NCBI GenBank assembly: GCA_905202215.1
Contig: CAJKRG010000042.1
Coordinates: 1 to 27,834, forward strand
DNA from: an uncultured Porphyromonadaceae bacterium
GTDB lineage: Bacteria; Bacteroidota; Bacteroidia; Bacteroidales; Muribaculaceae
Direction of reading: 5' to 3'
Length of the DNA: 27,834 nucleotides
A program made the translations under genes and the position numbers. Shown here piece after piece: positions 4,949 through 13,050 of the stretch. The notes beneath the pieces are model-generated. The model worked only from the letters and a program-made list of their open reading frames with translations, was not told where the DNA came from and made no database searches. The stretch's first letter is position 1. Each line of letters opens with the position of its first letter.

Positions 4949-7189
4949 ATGGAAAAACCTTTGAAAGGTCTGGCTGCGGTGTGCGCGGCCATCTGTGCGT
5001 CTGTTCCGGCATTCGCAGTCGAAACCCCAAACGAAGCCGACAGCGCGGCAATCCAGCTCCGCGACATCGAGGTAAGCGCAAACCGCGCCGTGCGCACAAC
5101 TCCCGTGGCATTCACCAATGTAAGCGCCGAAAAAATAGCGGCACAGAACGACGGCCGCGATGTTCCCTTCCTGCTTAACAGCGTGCCATCCGTTCTTGTG
5201 ACAGGTGATGCCGGCGCCGGCATAGGCTATTCGGCCATAAGAGTGCGCGGCACCGATGCCTCGCGTATCAATGTCACCGCAAACGGTGTGCCTATCAACG
5301 ATTCGGAGAGCCACAATGTATACTGGGTTAATATGCCCGATTTCGTGTCGTCTGTCCGCGACATACAGATACAGCGCGGAGCCGGTACCTCGGCAAACGG
5401 CGCCGGAGCTTTCGGTGCAAGCATAAACATGATCAGCGATGCACCGTCGATCGACCGCTACGCGCAGGTCGGAGTATCATACGGCTCATACAACTCCAAC
5501 CGCCAGACCGTGAAAGTCGGCTCCGGGCTTTTCGGCGACCACTGGAGCGTAGATGCCCGATTCAGCCATATCGGCAGCGACGGCTACATCGACCGCGCTT
5601 TCTCTAAACTCTGGAGCTACCAGAGCCAGCTTGCATACCGGGCCGACAATACTCTTCTGCGGCTCATCGCCTTCGGAGGCAAAGAGCGCACATACATGGC
5701 CTGGGACTATGCAAGCAAGGAACAGATGGAGAAATACGGCCGCCGGTACAACCCATGCGGCGAATATACGGCAGCCGACGGCAGCACAGCCTATTACGCC
5801 GACCAATGCGACAATTTCGTGCAGCACCACGTGCAATTACTCCTCACCCAGGGCCTCGGCCGCCACTTGCGACTCAACGCCGCCCTCCACTACACCAAGG
5901 GCGACGGCTACTACGATCAGTATAAAACCAACAGGACTCTCGAGGAATACGGACTCTCGAATTTCACAGCTCCAGACGGCACAGAAGTGACTAAGAGCGA
6001 CCTTATACGGCTGAAATACAACGACAACGATTTCGGCGGAGGCATGTTCAATCTGAACTACAACAGCAATCGGGTGAATGCCGTGTTCGGCGGAGCCGCA
6101 AACTGGTTCAGAGGCAATCATTTCGGCCAGATCAAATGGGTGCGCAATTACGTAGGACCCCTCAACCCCCTTCAGGAATACTACCGCAATGCCGGGCATA
6201 AATTCGACTTCAACATATTCGGACGCGCCGATGTCAGCATTTTCGACGCTCTGACAGCCTATGCCGACCTCCAGTACCGTCATATACACTATACGATCGA
6301 CGGAGTAAGCGACAATTTCGACTGGAACACCGGCGCCATGAGCAGACTCGACATACACCGCGACTACAATTTCTTCAACCCGAAAGTAGGCCTTACATAT
6401 ATAACTGGAGGCCATCGCGCGTTCGCATCCTGGAGCGTGGCCCATAAAGAACCTGTGCGCGACAACTTCACGGACGCCGATCCGGCCCACTATCCGGTGG
6501 CCGAGCGTCTCTTCGACTACGAACTCGGCTACAGCTACGACACCCGACTTTTCAGCGTATCGGCCAATCTCTACTATATGGACTATAAAAATCAGCTCGT
6601 TGTCACCGGCCAGCTCTCCGACACCGGAAACGCACTGAGCGTCAATGCTCCCGAATCTTATCGCGCAGGTATCGAGCTGCAGGGAGCACTCCGTCCGGCC
6701 AAATGGTTCGACTGGGATATCAACGCCACCATATCGCGCAACAGGATCAAAAATTTCGTCGAATATATCTATGAGGACGAATGGAAAAACCCCATAAGCT
6801 TTGACCGTGGGAATACGCCTATCGCATTCTCGCCGTCGCTTATAATGCACAACTCATTCAATTTCCACTGGGCAGGATTCGACGCCTCGCTTCAGACCAA
6901 ATATGTGTCGAGCCAATATATGAACAACGCCCGCAGCGAGGAAGCGAAACTCGATTCCTATTGTGTGAGCGATCTCCATCTGGGGTATCGTTTCGGAGAA
7001 CTCAAAGGCATTAAAAACCTCCGTCTCGGCTTCGCCATCTACAACATATTCAACAAGAAATACTGCAACAACGGCTACGCCGGCGCGGGCTACTATATGG
7101 ACGGCGGCGAACGTATAATCTACCGCTATGCAGGCTACGCGGCCCAGGCCACAACCAACGTCATGGGAACCGTCACTCTTGATTTCTGA
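4949..7189 (+). CDS. TonB-dependent outer-membrane receptor, probable thiamine transporter
   Basis: A 746-residue TonB-dependent receptor with a signal peptide (about 1-23, cleaved after AFA). A plug domain follows from about residue 36 to 150, recognised by IRVRGTDASRINVTANGVPIND and VSSVRDIQIQRGAGTSANGAGAFG. The rest is a beta barrel ending in the aromatic-terminal strand MGTVTLDF, with the final Phe typical of outer-membrane barrel insertion. It lacks the carboxypeptidase-regulatory N-terminal extension of SusC-type receptors. Specificity is inferred from the TPP riboswitch directly upstream and the overlapping pnuT downstream: it likely imports thiamine or its phosphates across the outer membrane using TonB energy. 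The start is set by the signal peptide and by its position right after the riboswitch P1 stem. Confidence 0.93.
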   Translation: MEKPLKGLAAVCAAICASVPAFAVETPNEADSAAIQLRDIEVSANRAVRTTPVAFTNVSAEKIAAQNDGRDVPFLLNSVPSVLVTGDAGAGIGYSAIRVRGTDASRINVTANGVPINDSESHNVYWVNMPDFVSSVRDIQIQRGAGTSANGAGAFGASINMISDAPSIDRYAQVGVSYGSYNSNRQTVKVGSGLFGDHWSVDARFSHIGSDGYIDRAFSKLWSYQSQLAYRADNTLLRLIAFGGKERTYMAWDYASKEQMEKYGRRYNPCGEYTAADGSTAYYADQCDNFVQHHVQLLLTQGLGRHLRLNAALHYTKGDGYYDQYKTNRTLEEYGLSNFTAPDGTEVTKSDLIRLKYNDNDFGGGMFNLNYNSNRVNAVFGGAANWFRGNHFGQIKWVRNYVGPLNPLQEYYRNAGHKFDFNIFGRADVSIFDALTAYADLQYRHIHYTIDGVSDNFDWNTGAMSRLDIHRDYNFFNPKVGLTYITGGHRAFASWSVAHKEPVRDNFTDADPAHYPVAERLFDYELGYSYDTRLFSVSANLYYMDYKNQLVVTGQLSDTGNALSVNAPESYRAGIELQGALRPAKWFDWDINATISRNRIKNFVEYIYEDEWKNPISFDRGNTPIAFSPSLIMHNSFNFHWAGFDASLQTKYVSSQYMNNARSEEAKLDSYCVSDLHLGYRFGELKGIKNLRLGFAIYNIFNKKYCNNGYAGAGYYMDGGERIIYRYAGYAAQATTNVMGTVTLDF

Positions 7190-7770
7190 TGAACTGGGAT
7201 TTAGCGATCGAAATACTCGGATTCTGCACCGGACTGCTTTATCTCTGGTATGAGTACCATGCCTCATGGCGCATGTGGATCGTATCGGTGGTCATGCCGG
7301 CGATATCCATGTGGATCTACTTCCGCAAAGGTCTGTACGCCGACTTCGGCATCAATATATATTACCTCGTCATTGCCGTTTACGGCTATATGGCATGGCG
7401 GCACGGCTCTTCGGGCAAGAAAACCGGCGAGGAACGACCGATCACGCATATGCCCGCGCACATATATCCCCTTGCGCTTGTCGCGGCCGCCCTCCTGTGG
7501 TTTGCCATGGGATGGGCGCTCGATACACAGACCGACAGCACAGTGCCGTGGTACGACGCATTCACCACAGCCATGAGCATAGTGGGAATGTGGCTTCTGG
7601 CACGGAAATATGTAGAACAATGGATTGTATGGATCATAGTCGATGCCGTCTGTGTATGGCTCTATGCCTACAAGGGAATCTACTTCTACTCCGCCCTCTA
7701 CGCCATCTACACCGTCATAGCCGTTTTCGGCTACCGCAAATGGCTCCGATTAATCCAGAGGCAAAATTGA
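7189..7770 (+). CDS. pnuT: PnuC-family inner-membrane transporter, probable thiamine transporter PnuT
   Basis: A 193-residue polytopic membrane protein of the PnuC (SWEET-like fold) family. It has about seven hydrophobic segments and the aromatic, tryptophan-rich signature of the family, such as WIYFRKGLYADFGINIYYLV followed by AVYGYMAW. The second half repeats the pattern near AYKGIYFYSALYAIYTVIAV. PnuC proteins facilitate uptake of unphosphorylated vitamins that are trapped by phosphorylation; the PnuT subgroup handles thiamine and is typically TPP-riboswitch controlled in Bacteroidota. The start codon overlaps the receptor's stop (TGATG), indicating translational coupling and a shared mRNA. 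A thiamine pyrophosphokinase gene, often third in this operon, is not present next to it. Confidence 0.92.
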   Translation: MNWDLAIEILGFCTGLLYLWYEYHASWRMWIVSVVMPAISMWIYFRKGLYADFGINIYYLVIAVYGYMAWRHGSSGKKTGEERPITHMPAHIYPLALVAAALLWFAMGWALDTQTDSTVPWYDAFTTAMSIVGMWLLARKYVEQWIVWIIVDAVCVWLYAYKGIYFYSALYAIYTVIAVFGYRKWLRLIQRQN

Positions 7771-7812
7771 AAATCCGCGAATAATTTGATTATTTTCTTG
7801 ATGCCGGATACA

Positions 7813-7850
7813 TTTTAATCGGAAAAGGTGTAACTTTGCACCGATTAAAA
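7813..7850. promoter_or_regulatory. lrgAB promoter inside a perfect 10-bp inverted repeat (candidate operator)
   Basis: TTTTAATCGG (7813-7822) and CCGATTAAAA (7841-7850) are exact reverse complements separated by 18 bases. The -7 box TAACTTTG (7831-7838) lies inside the spacer. The expected transcription start falls within or just after the right arm. Binding of a dimeric regulator to the two arms would clamp the promoter. The arms are not followed by a T-run, so this is not an intrinsic terminator. Confidence 0.65.
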
Positions 7851-7866
7851 AGGTTAAAAGATTTTT

Positions 7867-8244
7867 ATGTTTGTCCAATGTGGCGTATTATTCGCCTTTC
7901 TGGCTTTGGGAGAACTGATTGTGTGGAGCACAGGTGTACCACTGCCATCGAGCGTCATAGGCATGGTCGCTCTTGCGGCCTCCTTGAAAGCCGGTATCGT
8001 CAGGCTTCGTCAGGTCGAGCGCGTTGCCGATTTCCTCGTGCATAATCTCGGATTTTTCTTCGTTCCGGCAGGCATAGGCATAATGAACTGCCTCGGGATT
8101 CTGCGCGAACAATGGTGGCCCATCATAGCCTCGTGCGTGCTCAGCACCATAGTCATAATCGTAGTGACAGGCCGCGTCCATCAGTGGGCGCGCCACAACC
8201 GTCTTCTCAATCTCAAACGTCGCCGCGCGGCAAAATCGGCCTGA
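7867..8244 (+). CDS. lrgA: CidA/LrgA family membrane protein
   Basis: A 125-residue inner-membrane protein with four hydrophobic segments and the family signature LPSSVIGMV (residues 26-34) and FFFVPAGIGIMNCLG in the third segment. CidA/LrgA proteins were first described as holin-like controllers of murein hydrolase activity; LrgAB-type pairs have more recently been linked to pyruvate or related metabolite transport in Gram-positive bacteria. Which role applies in Bacteroidota is not established here. The stop codon is four bases before the lrgB start, so the two are co-translated. The promoter and candidate operator lie at 7813-7850. The length matches the family. Confidence 0.93.
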   Translation: MFVQCGVLFAFLALGELIVWSTGVPLPSSVIGMVALAASLKAGIVRLRQVERVADFLVHNLGFFFVPAGIGIMNCLGILREQWWPIIASCVLSTIVIIVVTGRVHQWARHNRLLNLKRRRAAKSA

Positions 8245-8248
8245 CATC

Positions 8249-8947
8249 ATGGAGTTTTTCACCAACAAATTTTTCCTCATAGCTCTCACATTCGTCAGCT
8301 TTACAGGAGCACAATATCTACAGCGGCGCACTGGCATACGGCTACTTAACCCTATTCTCATATCCATTGCCGTAATGATATGCCTTCTCCTGAGCTTAGG
8401 AATTGACTTCGACACTTATCAGGAAGCGGGAGGATATATCGACATGTGGCTCAAACCGGCTGTCGTCGCTCTTGGAGTACCCCTCTACAAACAACTCGAA
8501 ACCATAAAGAAACAGATGCTCCCGCTGCTTATCGCCGAAATGGCGGGTTGCGTTGCCGGAGTAGTTTCTGTGGTGATTTTCGCGGAACTTTTCGGGGCCT
8601 CCCGCGAGGTCGTGATGTCGCTCGCACCCAAGGCTGTCACAACACCTATCGCAATGGAAATAGCGCAGTCCGTCGGAGGTATTCCGCCTCTAACAGCGGC
8701 AATAGTGGTCTCTACGGGCATATTCGGCGGAATGACAGGATTCAAGATCGTCAAACTCGGCCGCGTGAAGAGTCCGATGGCAACAGGGCTCTCGATAGGA
8801 ACAGCGGCCCATGCAGTCGGCACTTCGGCAGCCATGGAGCGCAGCGACCGCTACGGAGCATTCTCGTCGCTGGGCCTCACGCTCAACGGACTGCTAACAA
8901 CACTACTCGCTCCCCTTATCCTCAGGCTGATGGGGTATGCGGTTTAA
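8249..8947 (+). CDS. lrgB: LrgB/CidB family membrane protein
   Basis: A 232-residue polytopic inner-membrane protein, partner of the upstream LrgA. Recognisable LrgB motifs include the ALGVPLYKQLETIKK loop (about 75-89), the LAPKAVTTPIAMEIAQSVGG segment (125-144), FGGMTGFKIVKLGRVKS and ATGLSIGTAAHAVGTSAAME (178-197). The LrgA/LrgB pair acts together in the cytoplasmic membrane, in programmed lysis control or in export/import of small metabolites depending on the organism. It follows lrgA by four bases and precedes the Nudix gene by 14 bases, so the three are probably one transcript from the promoter at 7831. Confidence 0.94.
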   Translation: MEFFTNKFFLIALTFVSFTGAQYLQRRTGIRLLNPILISIAVMICLLLSLGIDFDTYQEAGGYIDMWLKPAVVALGVPLYKQLETIKKQMLPLLIAEMAGCVAGVVSVVIFAELFGASREVVMSLAPKAVTTPIAMEIAQSVGGIPPLTAAIVVSTGIFGGMTGFKIVKLGRVKSPMATGLSIGTAAHAVGTSAAMERSDRYGAFSSLGLTLNGLLTTLLAPLILRLMGYAV

Positions 8948-8961
8948 GGCAATAAAATTCA

Positions 8962-9495
8962 ATGGATATGAATAGCGACAATGCACAGGAAATATTTCCG
9001 ATAGTAGACCCCGAGGGCAACGTGACAGGCAAGGCAACGCGCGGCGAGTGCCACAACGGCTCGAAACTGCTCCACCCCGTAGTTCATCTCCATGTTTTCG
9101 ACCGCGAGGGGCGGCTGTATCTTCAGAAGCGGCCTGAATGGAAAGACATACAGCCCGGTAAGTGGGATACTGCCGTCGGCGGCCACATGGACTACGGCGA
9201 GGAACTGCCCGACGCACTTCGCCGCGAGGCTCGCGAGGAGCTCGGTCTCGAGGATTTCTCGCCCGTATTCATCGACCGCTATGTGTTCGAGTCGTCGCGC
9301 GAGAAAGAGCTGGTCAACGTATTCATAACCGTTGTCACCTCCGCTCCCTGCCCCTCAGAAGAACTCGACGGCGGTCGCTTCTGGACCATCTCCGAAATCG
9401 AAAGCAACCTCGGCAAAGGCATCTTCACCCCTAACTTCGAGTCGGAATACGCCCGCTGCAAGCTCGCCTCGGTCCATAGCCGACACACATCATAG
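8962..9495 (+). CDS. Nudix hydrolase (IDI/YfcD-like)
   Basis: A 177-residue cytoplasmic hydrolase that should cleave a nucleoside-diphosphate-linked substrate. The Nudix box is complete: G74, E80, then REAREELGL at 88-96, matching Gx5Ex7REUxEExGU with all metal-binding glutamates present. The N-terminal pattern IFPIVDPEGNVTGKATRGEC and the LQKRPEWKDIQPGKWDT segment place it in the isopentenyl-diphosphate-isomerase-like / YfcD group of Nudix proteins, whose substrates are mostly unknown. It is 14 bases downstream of lrgB with no terminator between, suggesting co-transcription. The ATG at 8962 is used; a second ATG two codons later is equally possible. Confidence 0.9.
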   Translation: MDMNSDNAQEIFPIVDPEGNVTGKATRGECHNGSKLLHPVVHLHVFDREGRLYLQKRPEWKDIQPGKWDTAVGGHMDYGEELPDALRREAREELGLEDFSPVFIDRYVFESSREKELVNVFITVVTSAPCPSEELDGGRFWTISEIESNLGKGIFTPNFESEYARCKLASVHSRHTS

Positions 9496-9582
9496 GTTTT
9501 GCCGCCACACGCCGAGAACATATATAATCAGAAAATGATTAGAATTTATCCACAAAATGAAATGGCATTAAGAAATAATAAT

Positions 9583-9590
9583 TAACTTTG
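9583..9590 (+). promoter_or_regulatory. Predicted -7 box for the ncRNA
   Basis: TAACTTTG matches TAnnTTTG. The expected start would be at about 9597, exactly at the base of the hairpin GATTGAC-TGCG-GTCAATC (9597-9614). No good -33 TTG is visible. Confidence 0.45.
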
Positions 9591-9596
9591 CTGCCA

Positions 9597-9812
9597 GATT
9601 GACTGCGGTCAATCCACTACATTTTGACTAAATAAGAAGCGTTATGCTTATCTTGTAGTTTGTGAACGTAGGAAATTCAAAAACTGATGCAAGGAATAGC
9701 ATAGTGGTTCTCACGCATATGCGTGGGTCGCTATTGTTACATCTGCATCAAAGGTTTCCTACGACCTACAAACTAAGACGTGGCATAGTTGGCTCACGTT
9801 TTCTTTTTAATA
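9597..9812 (+). ncRNA. ssrS: Long-hairpin small RNA, probable 6S RNA (Bacteroidales type)
   Basis: After a short 5' hairpin (9597-9614), nearly the whole segment folds into one rod interrupted by bulges. The pairs run inward: TATGC 9643-9647 with GCATA 9783-9787; TAGTTTGT 9656-9663 with ACAAACTA 9768-9775; CGTAGGAAA 9667-9675 with TTTCCTACG 9755-9763; then GATGCA/TGCATC, AATAGC/GCTATT and the apical CACGC-ATAT-GCGTG. A U-rich tail (TTTTCTTTTT) follows. A ~200-base rod with opposed internal loops, its own promoter and a U tail is the hallmark of 6S RNA, which binds RNA polymerase as a promoter mimic. The structure is seen directly; the 6S name is inference and should be tested with a covariance model. 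A different Bacteroidales sRNA is the alternative. Confidence 0.6.
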
Positions 9813-9855
9813 ATTAATCTCTCCATTGGGCCAAAGAAGTTGGTCTTCAACAAGT

Positions 9856-10860
9856 ATGAAAAAACTTTTAATTGTTTCTTTGGTCATCGTCCAGTCGTGC
9901 ATGGCGTTTGCTCAAAACTGCTGTATGAACGACAGTGGCGTACGTGAAATTCAGTTCCCTCTGACTGAACAGGACACCGAAACTGTATTCTACTATTTCA
10001 ACAACGAATGGATTCCGCTCGCGTATGGAAATGAAATTCAGGCAGACTCTATTCAATCGGCTAAAATTAAAAACGACGAGTATGGAAATCGTGCTATATT
10101 CTTTACAGTATCGCCCGGATATCTTGAATATATAAAAGCCGAAAACCGCAAATATTTTATAAATCTTGACACTCGCTGCGAGTTTCCCGGAGGCAACGGA
10201 AAACTCAAAGAATGGCTTGACGAAAATATCCGTATTCCCGAAGGATTTAAAGGTAGCGAAATAGTATTGGTGGAATTCACCGTTCATCCTGACGGCTCAA
10301 TCAGCGACCCGACGATTTTTCGGCGCCCGAGCAAAAACGAGGCCGTCAATCAAGAGGCAATAAGACTTGTAAATGCGCTACCCAAATTCCGCGTTAAATA
10401 CTATACTCCCCAAAAGAAAAACTTCCACATTACCCTTCCGATAACTTTCAAGGAACCGGGCGCGATATTTATAAGAGGCGGCAAAAGCTCTTTTATCAAT
10501 CAATTCCCCGTTATTGAATCCAAAATCAAGCAATTATATGAAAATTTGGTGTTTGACACCGCAAAAGACCCGGATTTCAAAATTGCCGACATTTGTACCG
10601 CAGATTTTCTTCAGCGCCTGAAAAAAGCTAATGAATACGACTCGGACGGTTACGCAACATGGCTTTTAAGATCGGGTATGCAAGATGGCGATGACTCTCA
10701 TTCAAGAATTATATCTATCGTTGCCGGTGCAAACAATACAATAATCGTTCGTTGGTCAGATATGGGGCATAAAGGTTCTACTACATTCTCTATGATAGAA
10801 TCTGATGGCGAGTGGAAAATCAACGACGCAACAGTTCCGGAGGGCTACAAACCACTATAA
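9856..10860 (+). CDS. Exported protein with TonB C-terminal-like domain
   Basis: A 334-residue protein starting with the signal peptide MKKLLIVSLVIVQSCMAFAQ, cleaved before NCC; ATG at 9856 is chosen for this reason rather than the upstream in-frame ATG at 9826. Residues about 108-198 resemble the TonB C-terminal domain: FPGGNGKLKEWLDENIRIPE, then EFTVHPDGSISDPTIFR, then the ALPKF and ITLPITF strands. No transmembrane anchor or proline-rich spacer is present, so it is not a classic TonB energizer. Such soluble periplasmic versions are frequent in Bacteroidota, often of unknown role. The C-terminal part (about 230-334) ends in a small alpha/beta region with VRWSDMGHKGSTTFSM, perhaps NTF2-like. 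Base composition is AT-richer than its neighbours. Confidence 0.75.
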   Translation: MKKLLIVSLVIVQSCMAFAQNCCMNDSGVREIQFPLTEQDTETVFYYFNNEWIPLAYGNEIQADSIQSAKIKNDEYGNRAIFFTVSPGYLEYIKAENRKYFINLDTRCEFPGGNGKLKEWLDENIRIPEGFKGSEIVLVEFTVHPDGSISDPTIFRRPSKNEAVNQEAIRLVNALPKFRVKYYTPQKKNFHITLPITFKEPGAIFIRGGKSSFINQFPVIESKIKQLYENLVFDTAKDPDFKIADICTADFLQRLKKANEYDSDGYATWLLRSGMQDGDDSHSRIISIVAGANNTIIVRWSDMGHKGSTTFSMIESDGEWKINDATVPEGYKPL

Positions 10861-10914
10861 TAATAGGTTGTCTTTCACAACGGAACCGTAATTCTCAACT
10901 CTGACAACAATCCA

Positions 10915-10966
10915 AAATAACAGCACCCCAAAAGTTTTGTATATGACTTTTGGGGTGCTGTTATTT
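10915..10966. terminator. Bidirectional intrinsic terminator
   Basis: A perfect 21-bp stem (10915-10935 with 10946-10966) around a 10-base loop, built on CAGCACCCCAAAAG. Flanking A and T runs make it functional in both directions. It separates the convergent exported-protein gene (plus) from the pullulanase gene (minus). Confidence 0.9.
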
Positions 10967-10985
10967 AATTGACTATGTATTTATC

Positions 10986-13010
10986 TTACTTGGTACGGGC
11001 AAGTATTAAGGCAGAGGTCGGTTCTACTACGATTGTGCCGCCTTTGGAGGTGGCGAGACCGTCGGCCTTGATCTGACCGTCGCGGGCCACTACGATCCAG
11101 TCGCCTTTGGGAATCTTGGCCACGAAGGGCGACGACGAGCCGTTGAACACCAGTTTTATCTCTTTCCATTCGTCGCCGTTGGCGTTGTTTTTGATGGAAT
11201 AGGAAATGATGTTTGGCGAGGTCACCTTATCGAAGACTATGTTTCGGGCAATTTCGTCGGCGGTGGTCATGCGGAATGCCGGGTGTGCCTTGCGGATCTT
11301 TATCAGCTCGCGATAGTAGTTGAACTGGTCGGCATTCTTGTTCTTGAGGGCCCAGTCGATGGCATTGACCGAGTCGGGCGATTTATAGGAATTGTGGACG
11401 CCCTTCTTGTCGCGGAACACTTCTTCGCCGGCAAACATGAACGGTGTGCCCTGCGAGGTAAACACTATGGTCTGGGCCAGGCGTGCGGCACGCTGACGAT
11501 CGGCCTCGCTACTGCCGGGCATCGAAGCTGCCAGTTTGTCGGTGAGGGTGAGGTCGTCGTGACACGACACGTAGTTGATGATCTCGGTCGGGGCACCGGC
11601 ATAGGCGAATTTCGAGTTGTTACCCTTGCTGTAGTCGACCTGCGGATGCGCGGTCGAGGCCACGATACCGATTTTCACAGTCTCTTCGTTGCCGGGCTTT
11701 CCGGTAGCGAAACCGCGGTCCTTGGCATCGCTATAGTGGCCCTTGACGGCATCGCGGATATCGTCGGAGAAAACGGCGATGCCGGTCATTTTGTCGACAT
11801 TCTCCTTGAGTGCGCGCTGTTCGGCGGGAAGAGGCGAATCTCCGGCAGTCCACCCCTCGCCGTATACGAAAATCGACGGATTGATCTTCTTGAGTTCAGC
11901 AGCCACCTCGTTCATGGTCTCTATATCGTGTATGGCCATGAGATCGAAGCGGAAACCGTCGATATGATACTCCTTGGCCCAGTATTTTACAGAATTGACT
12001 ATGTAGTCGCGCATCTGCTGACGGTCGGAGGCGGTTTCGTTGCCGCAGCCCGAAGCGTCGCTATAGCTGCCGTCGGGACGATGGCGATAGTAGTAGCCGG
12101 GAGCGGTGAGCGAGAAGTTCGAATCGTCGTTGTTGGCCGTATGGTTGTAGACCACGTCCATCACCACGCCGATACCGGCGTCGTGAAGAGCCTTCACCAT
12201 CTCTTTCATCTCGCGGACACGCACTGCCGGATCGGCCGGATCGGTCGAGTACGAGCCCTCAGGCGCGTTATAGTTAAAGGGATCATAACCCCAGTTATAC
12301 TGGTTCGAAGGCAGATTGCTCTCATCCACAGAATTATAGTCGTAGGACGGGAGGATATGGACGTGAGTCACGCCCAGTTCCTTGAGATGGTCGATACCGG
12401 TAGCGTCGCCGAGGCTGGAGCGTGTCTGCGGTTCGGTAAGGGCCAGAAATTTACCTTTGTGTACGATACCCGATGACGGGTGCACGCTGAAATCGCGGTG
12501 ATGCATCTCGTAGAGCACCGCATCGGTTATATTCTTGAGTTCAGGGCCTTTGTCTTCACTCCAGCCGGCGGGATCGGTCGAGGCGAAATCTACGATTGCG
12601 GCGCGCTCGCCGTTGGTACCTACGGCCTTGGCCCAGACACCGGGTGTCTCGGCAAGACGGCGACCATCTACAGTCACACGGAAAGTGTAGAACTTGCCGT
12701 AAAGTTTTTCGGGAACCGACGCACGCCAGGTGCCGTTTTCTCCACGCTTCATCGACAGGGTTGCTACGGGAGCAGTATTGCGGTCGGTGTCGTATATCAG
12801 CACTTCTGCAGCCTCTGCTTTGGGCGACCAGAGGGTGAAATGAGTGCCGGAGGCATCAACGCTGAGTTCGAGGTCGGAGCCGTTGTATACCGGCCATGAG
12901 GCATAGTCGCTTTCCATGTATTGCGGAAGGTTTGTACTTCGGGCAGGTGCCGATACAACGCCTGCGAGAGCGGCCGTAAGCACCAGGCCGGCCTTAAGGT
13001 TTCTTTTCAT
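10986..13010 (-). CDS. pulA: Type I pullulanase, glycoside hydrolase family 13 (GH13_14-like), secreted
   Basis: A 674-residue alpha-1,6-debranching enzyme of pullulan, glycogen or branched starch. The start is set at ATG 13010, followed by a signal peptide MKRNLKAGLVLTAALAGVVS; the frame extends four codons to a TTG but the ATG fits better. Residues about 45-120 form an N-terminal CBM48-like domain (FTLWSPKAEAAEVLIYD). The catalytic barrel has all GH13 regions: DVVYNH (285-290), GFRFDLM with nucleophile D356, YGEGW with acid/base E385, and SCHDD with D485. The pullulanase type I signature YNWGYDP is at 238-244. A C-terminal beta domain ends the protein. It lies 40 bases downstream of the 95-residue secreted-protein gene, probably on the same transcript, and ends at a strong bidirectional terminator. 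Confidence 0.95.
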   Translation of the reverse strand: MKRNLKAGLVLTAALAGVVSAPARSTNLPQYMESDYASWPVYNGSDLELSVDASGTHFTLWSPKAEAAEVLIYDTDRNTAPVATLSMKRGENGTWRASVPEKLYGKFYTFRVTVDGRRLAETPGVWAKAVGTNGERAAIVDFASTDPAGWSEDKGPELKNITDAVLYEMHHRDFSVHPSSGIVHKGKFLALTEPQTRSSLGDATGIDHLKELGVTHVHILPSYDYNSVDESNLPSNQYNWGYDPFNYNAPEGSYSTDPADPAVRVREMKEMVKALHDAGIGVVMDVVYNHTANNDDSNFSLTAPGYYYRHRPDGSYSDASGCGNETASDRQQMRDYIVNSVKYWAKEYHIDGFRFDLMAIHDIETMNEVAAELKKINPSIFVYGEGWTAGDSPLPAEQRALKENVDKMTGIAVFSDDIRDAVKGHYSDAKDRGFATGKPGNEETVKIGIVASTAHPQVDYSKGNNSKFAYAGAPTEIINYVSCHDDLTLTDKLAASMPGSSEADRQRAARLAQTIVFTSQGTPFMFAGEEVFRDKKGVHNSYKSPDSVNAIDWALKNKNADQFNYYRELIKIRKAHPAFRMTTADEIARNIVFDKVTSPNIISYSIKNNANGDEWKEIKLVFNGSSSPFVAKIPKGDWIVVARDGQIKADGLATSKGGTIVVEPTSALILARTK

Positions 13011-13050
13011 GTATTTAAGCAAGTATGTAAGTAGATAATAATAAGCGGAG

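Larger units (their letters stand above)
9496..9855. other. 360-base non-coding gap carrying an ncRNA candidate
   Basis: No protein gene is supported between the Nudix stop and the ATG at 9856. The gap contains a -7 box (9583-9590), a 7-bp hairpin (9597-9614) and a long bulged hairpin RNA (about 9635-9809), listed separately. A weak AT hairpin (TAATCA/TGATTA near 9527-9543) may end the upstream operon. Confidence 0.7.

Noticed and set aside
5837..6850. A 337-codon minus-strand frame opposite the TonB receptor
   Set aside because: It is an antisense shadow of the receptor gene, whose plug, barrel and signal peptide are unmistakable; the antisense product has no domain pattern.
7771..7812. Terminator after pnuT
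   Set aside because: Only a short AT hairpin (AATAAT-TTG-ATTATT) followed by TTTCTT is present; too weak to call with confidence.
11283..12476. A 397-codon plus-strand frame opposite pullulanase
   Set aside because: Shadow of pulA, which has all GH13 catalytic regions on the minus strand.
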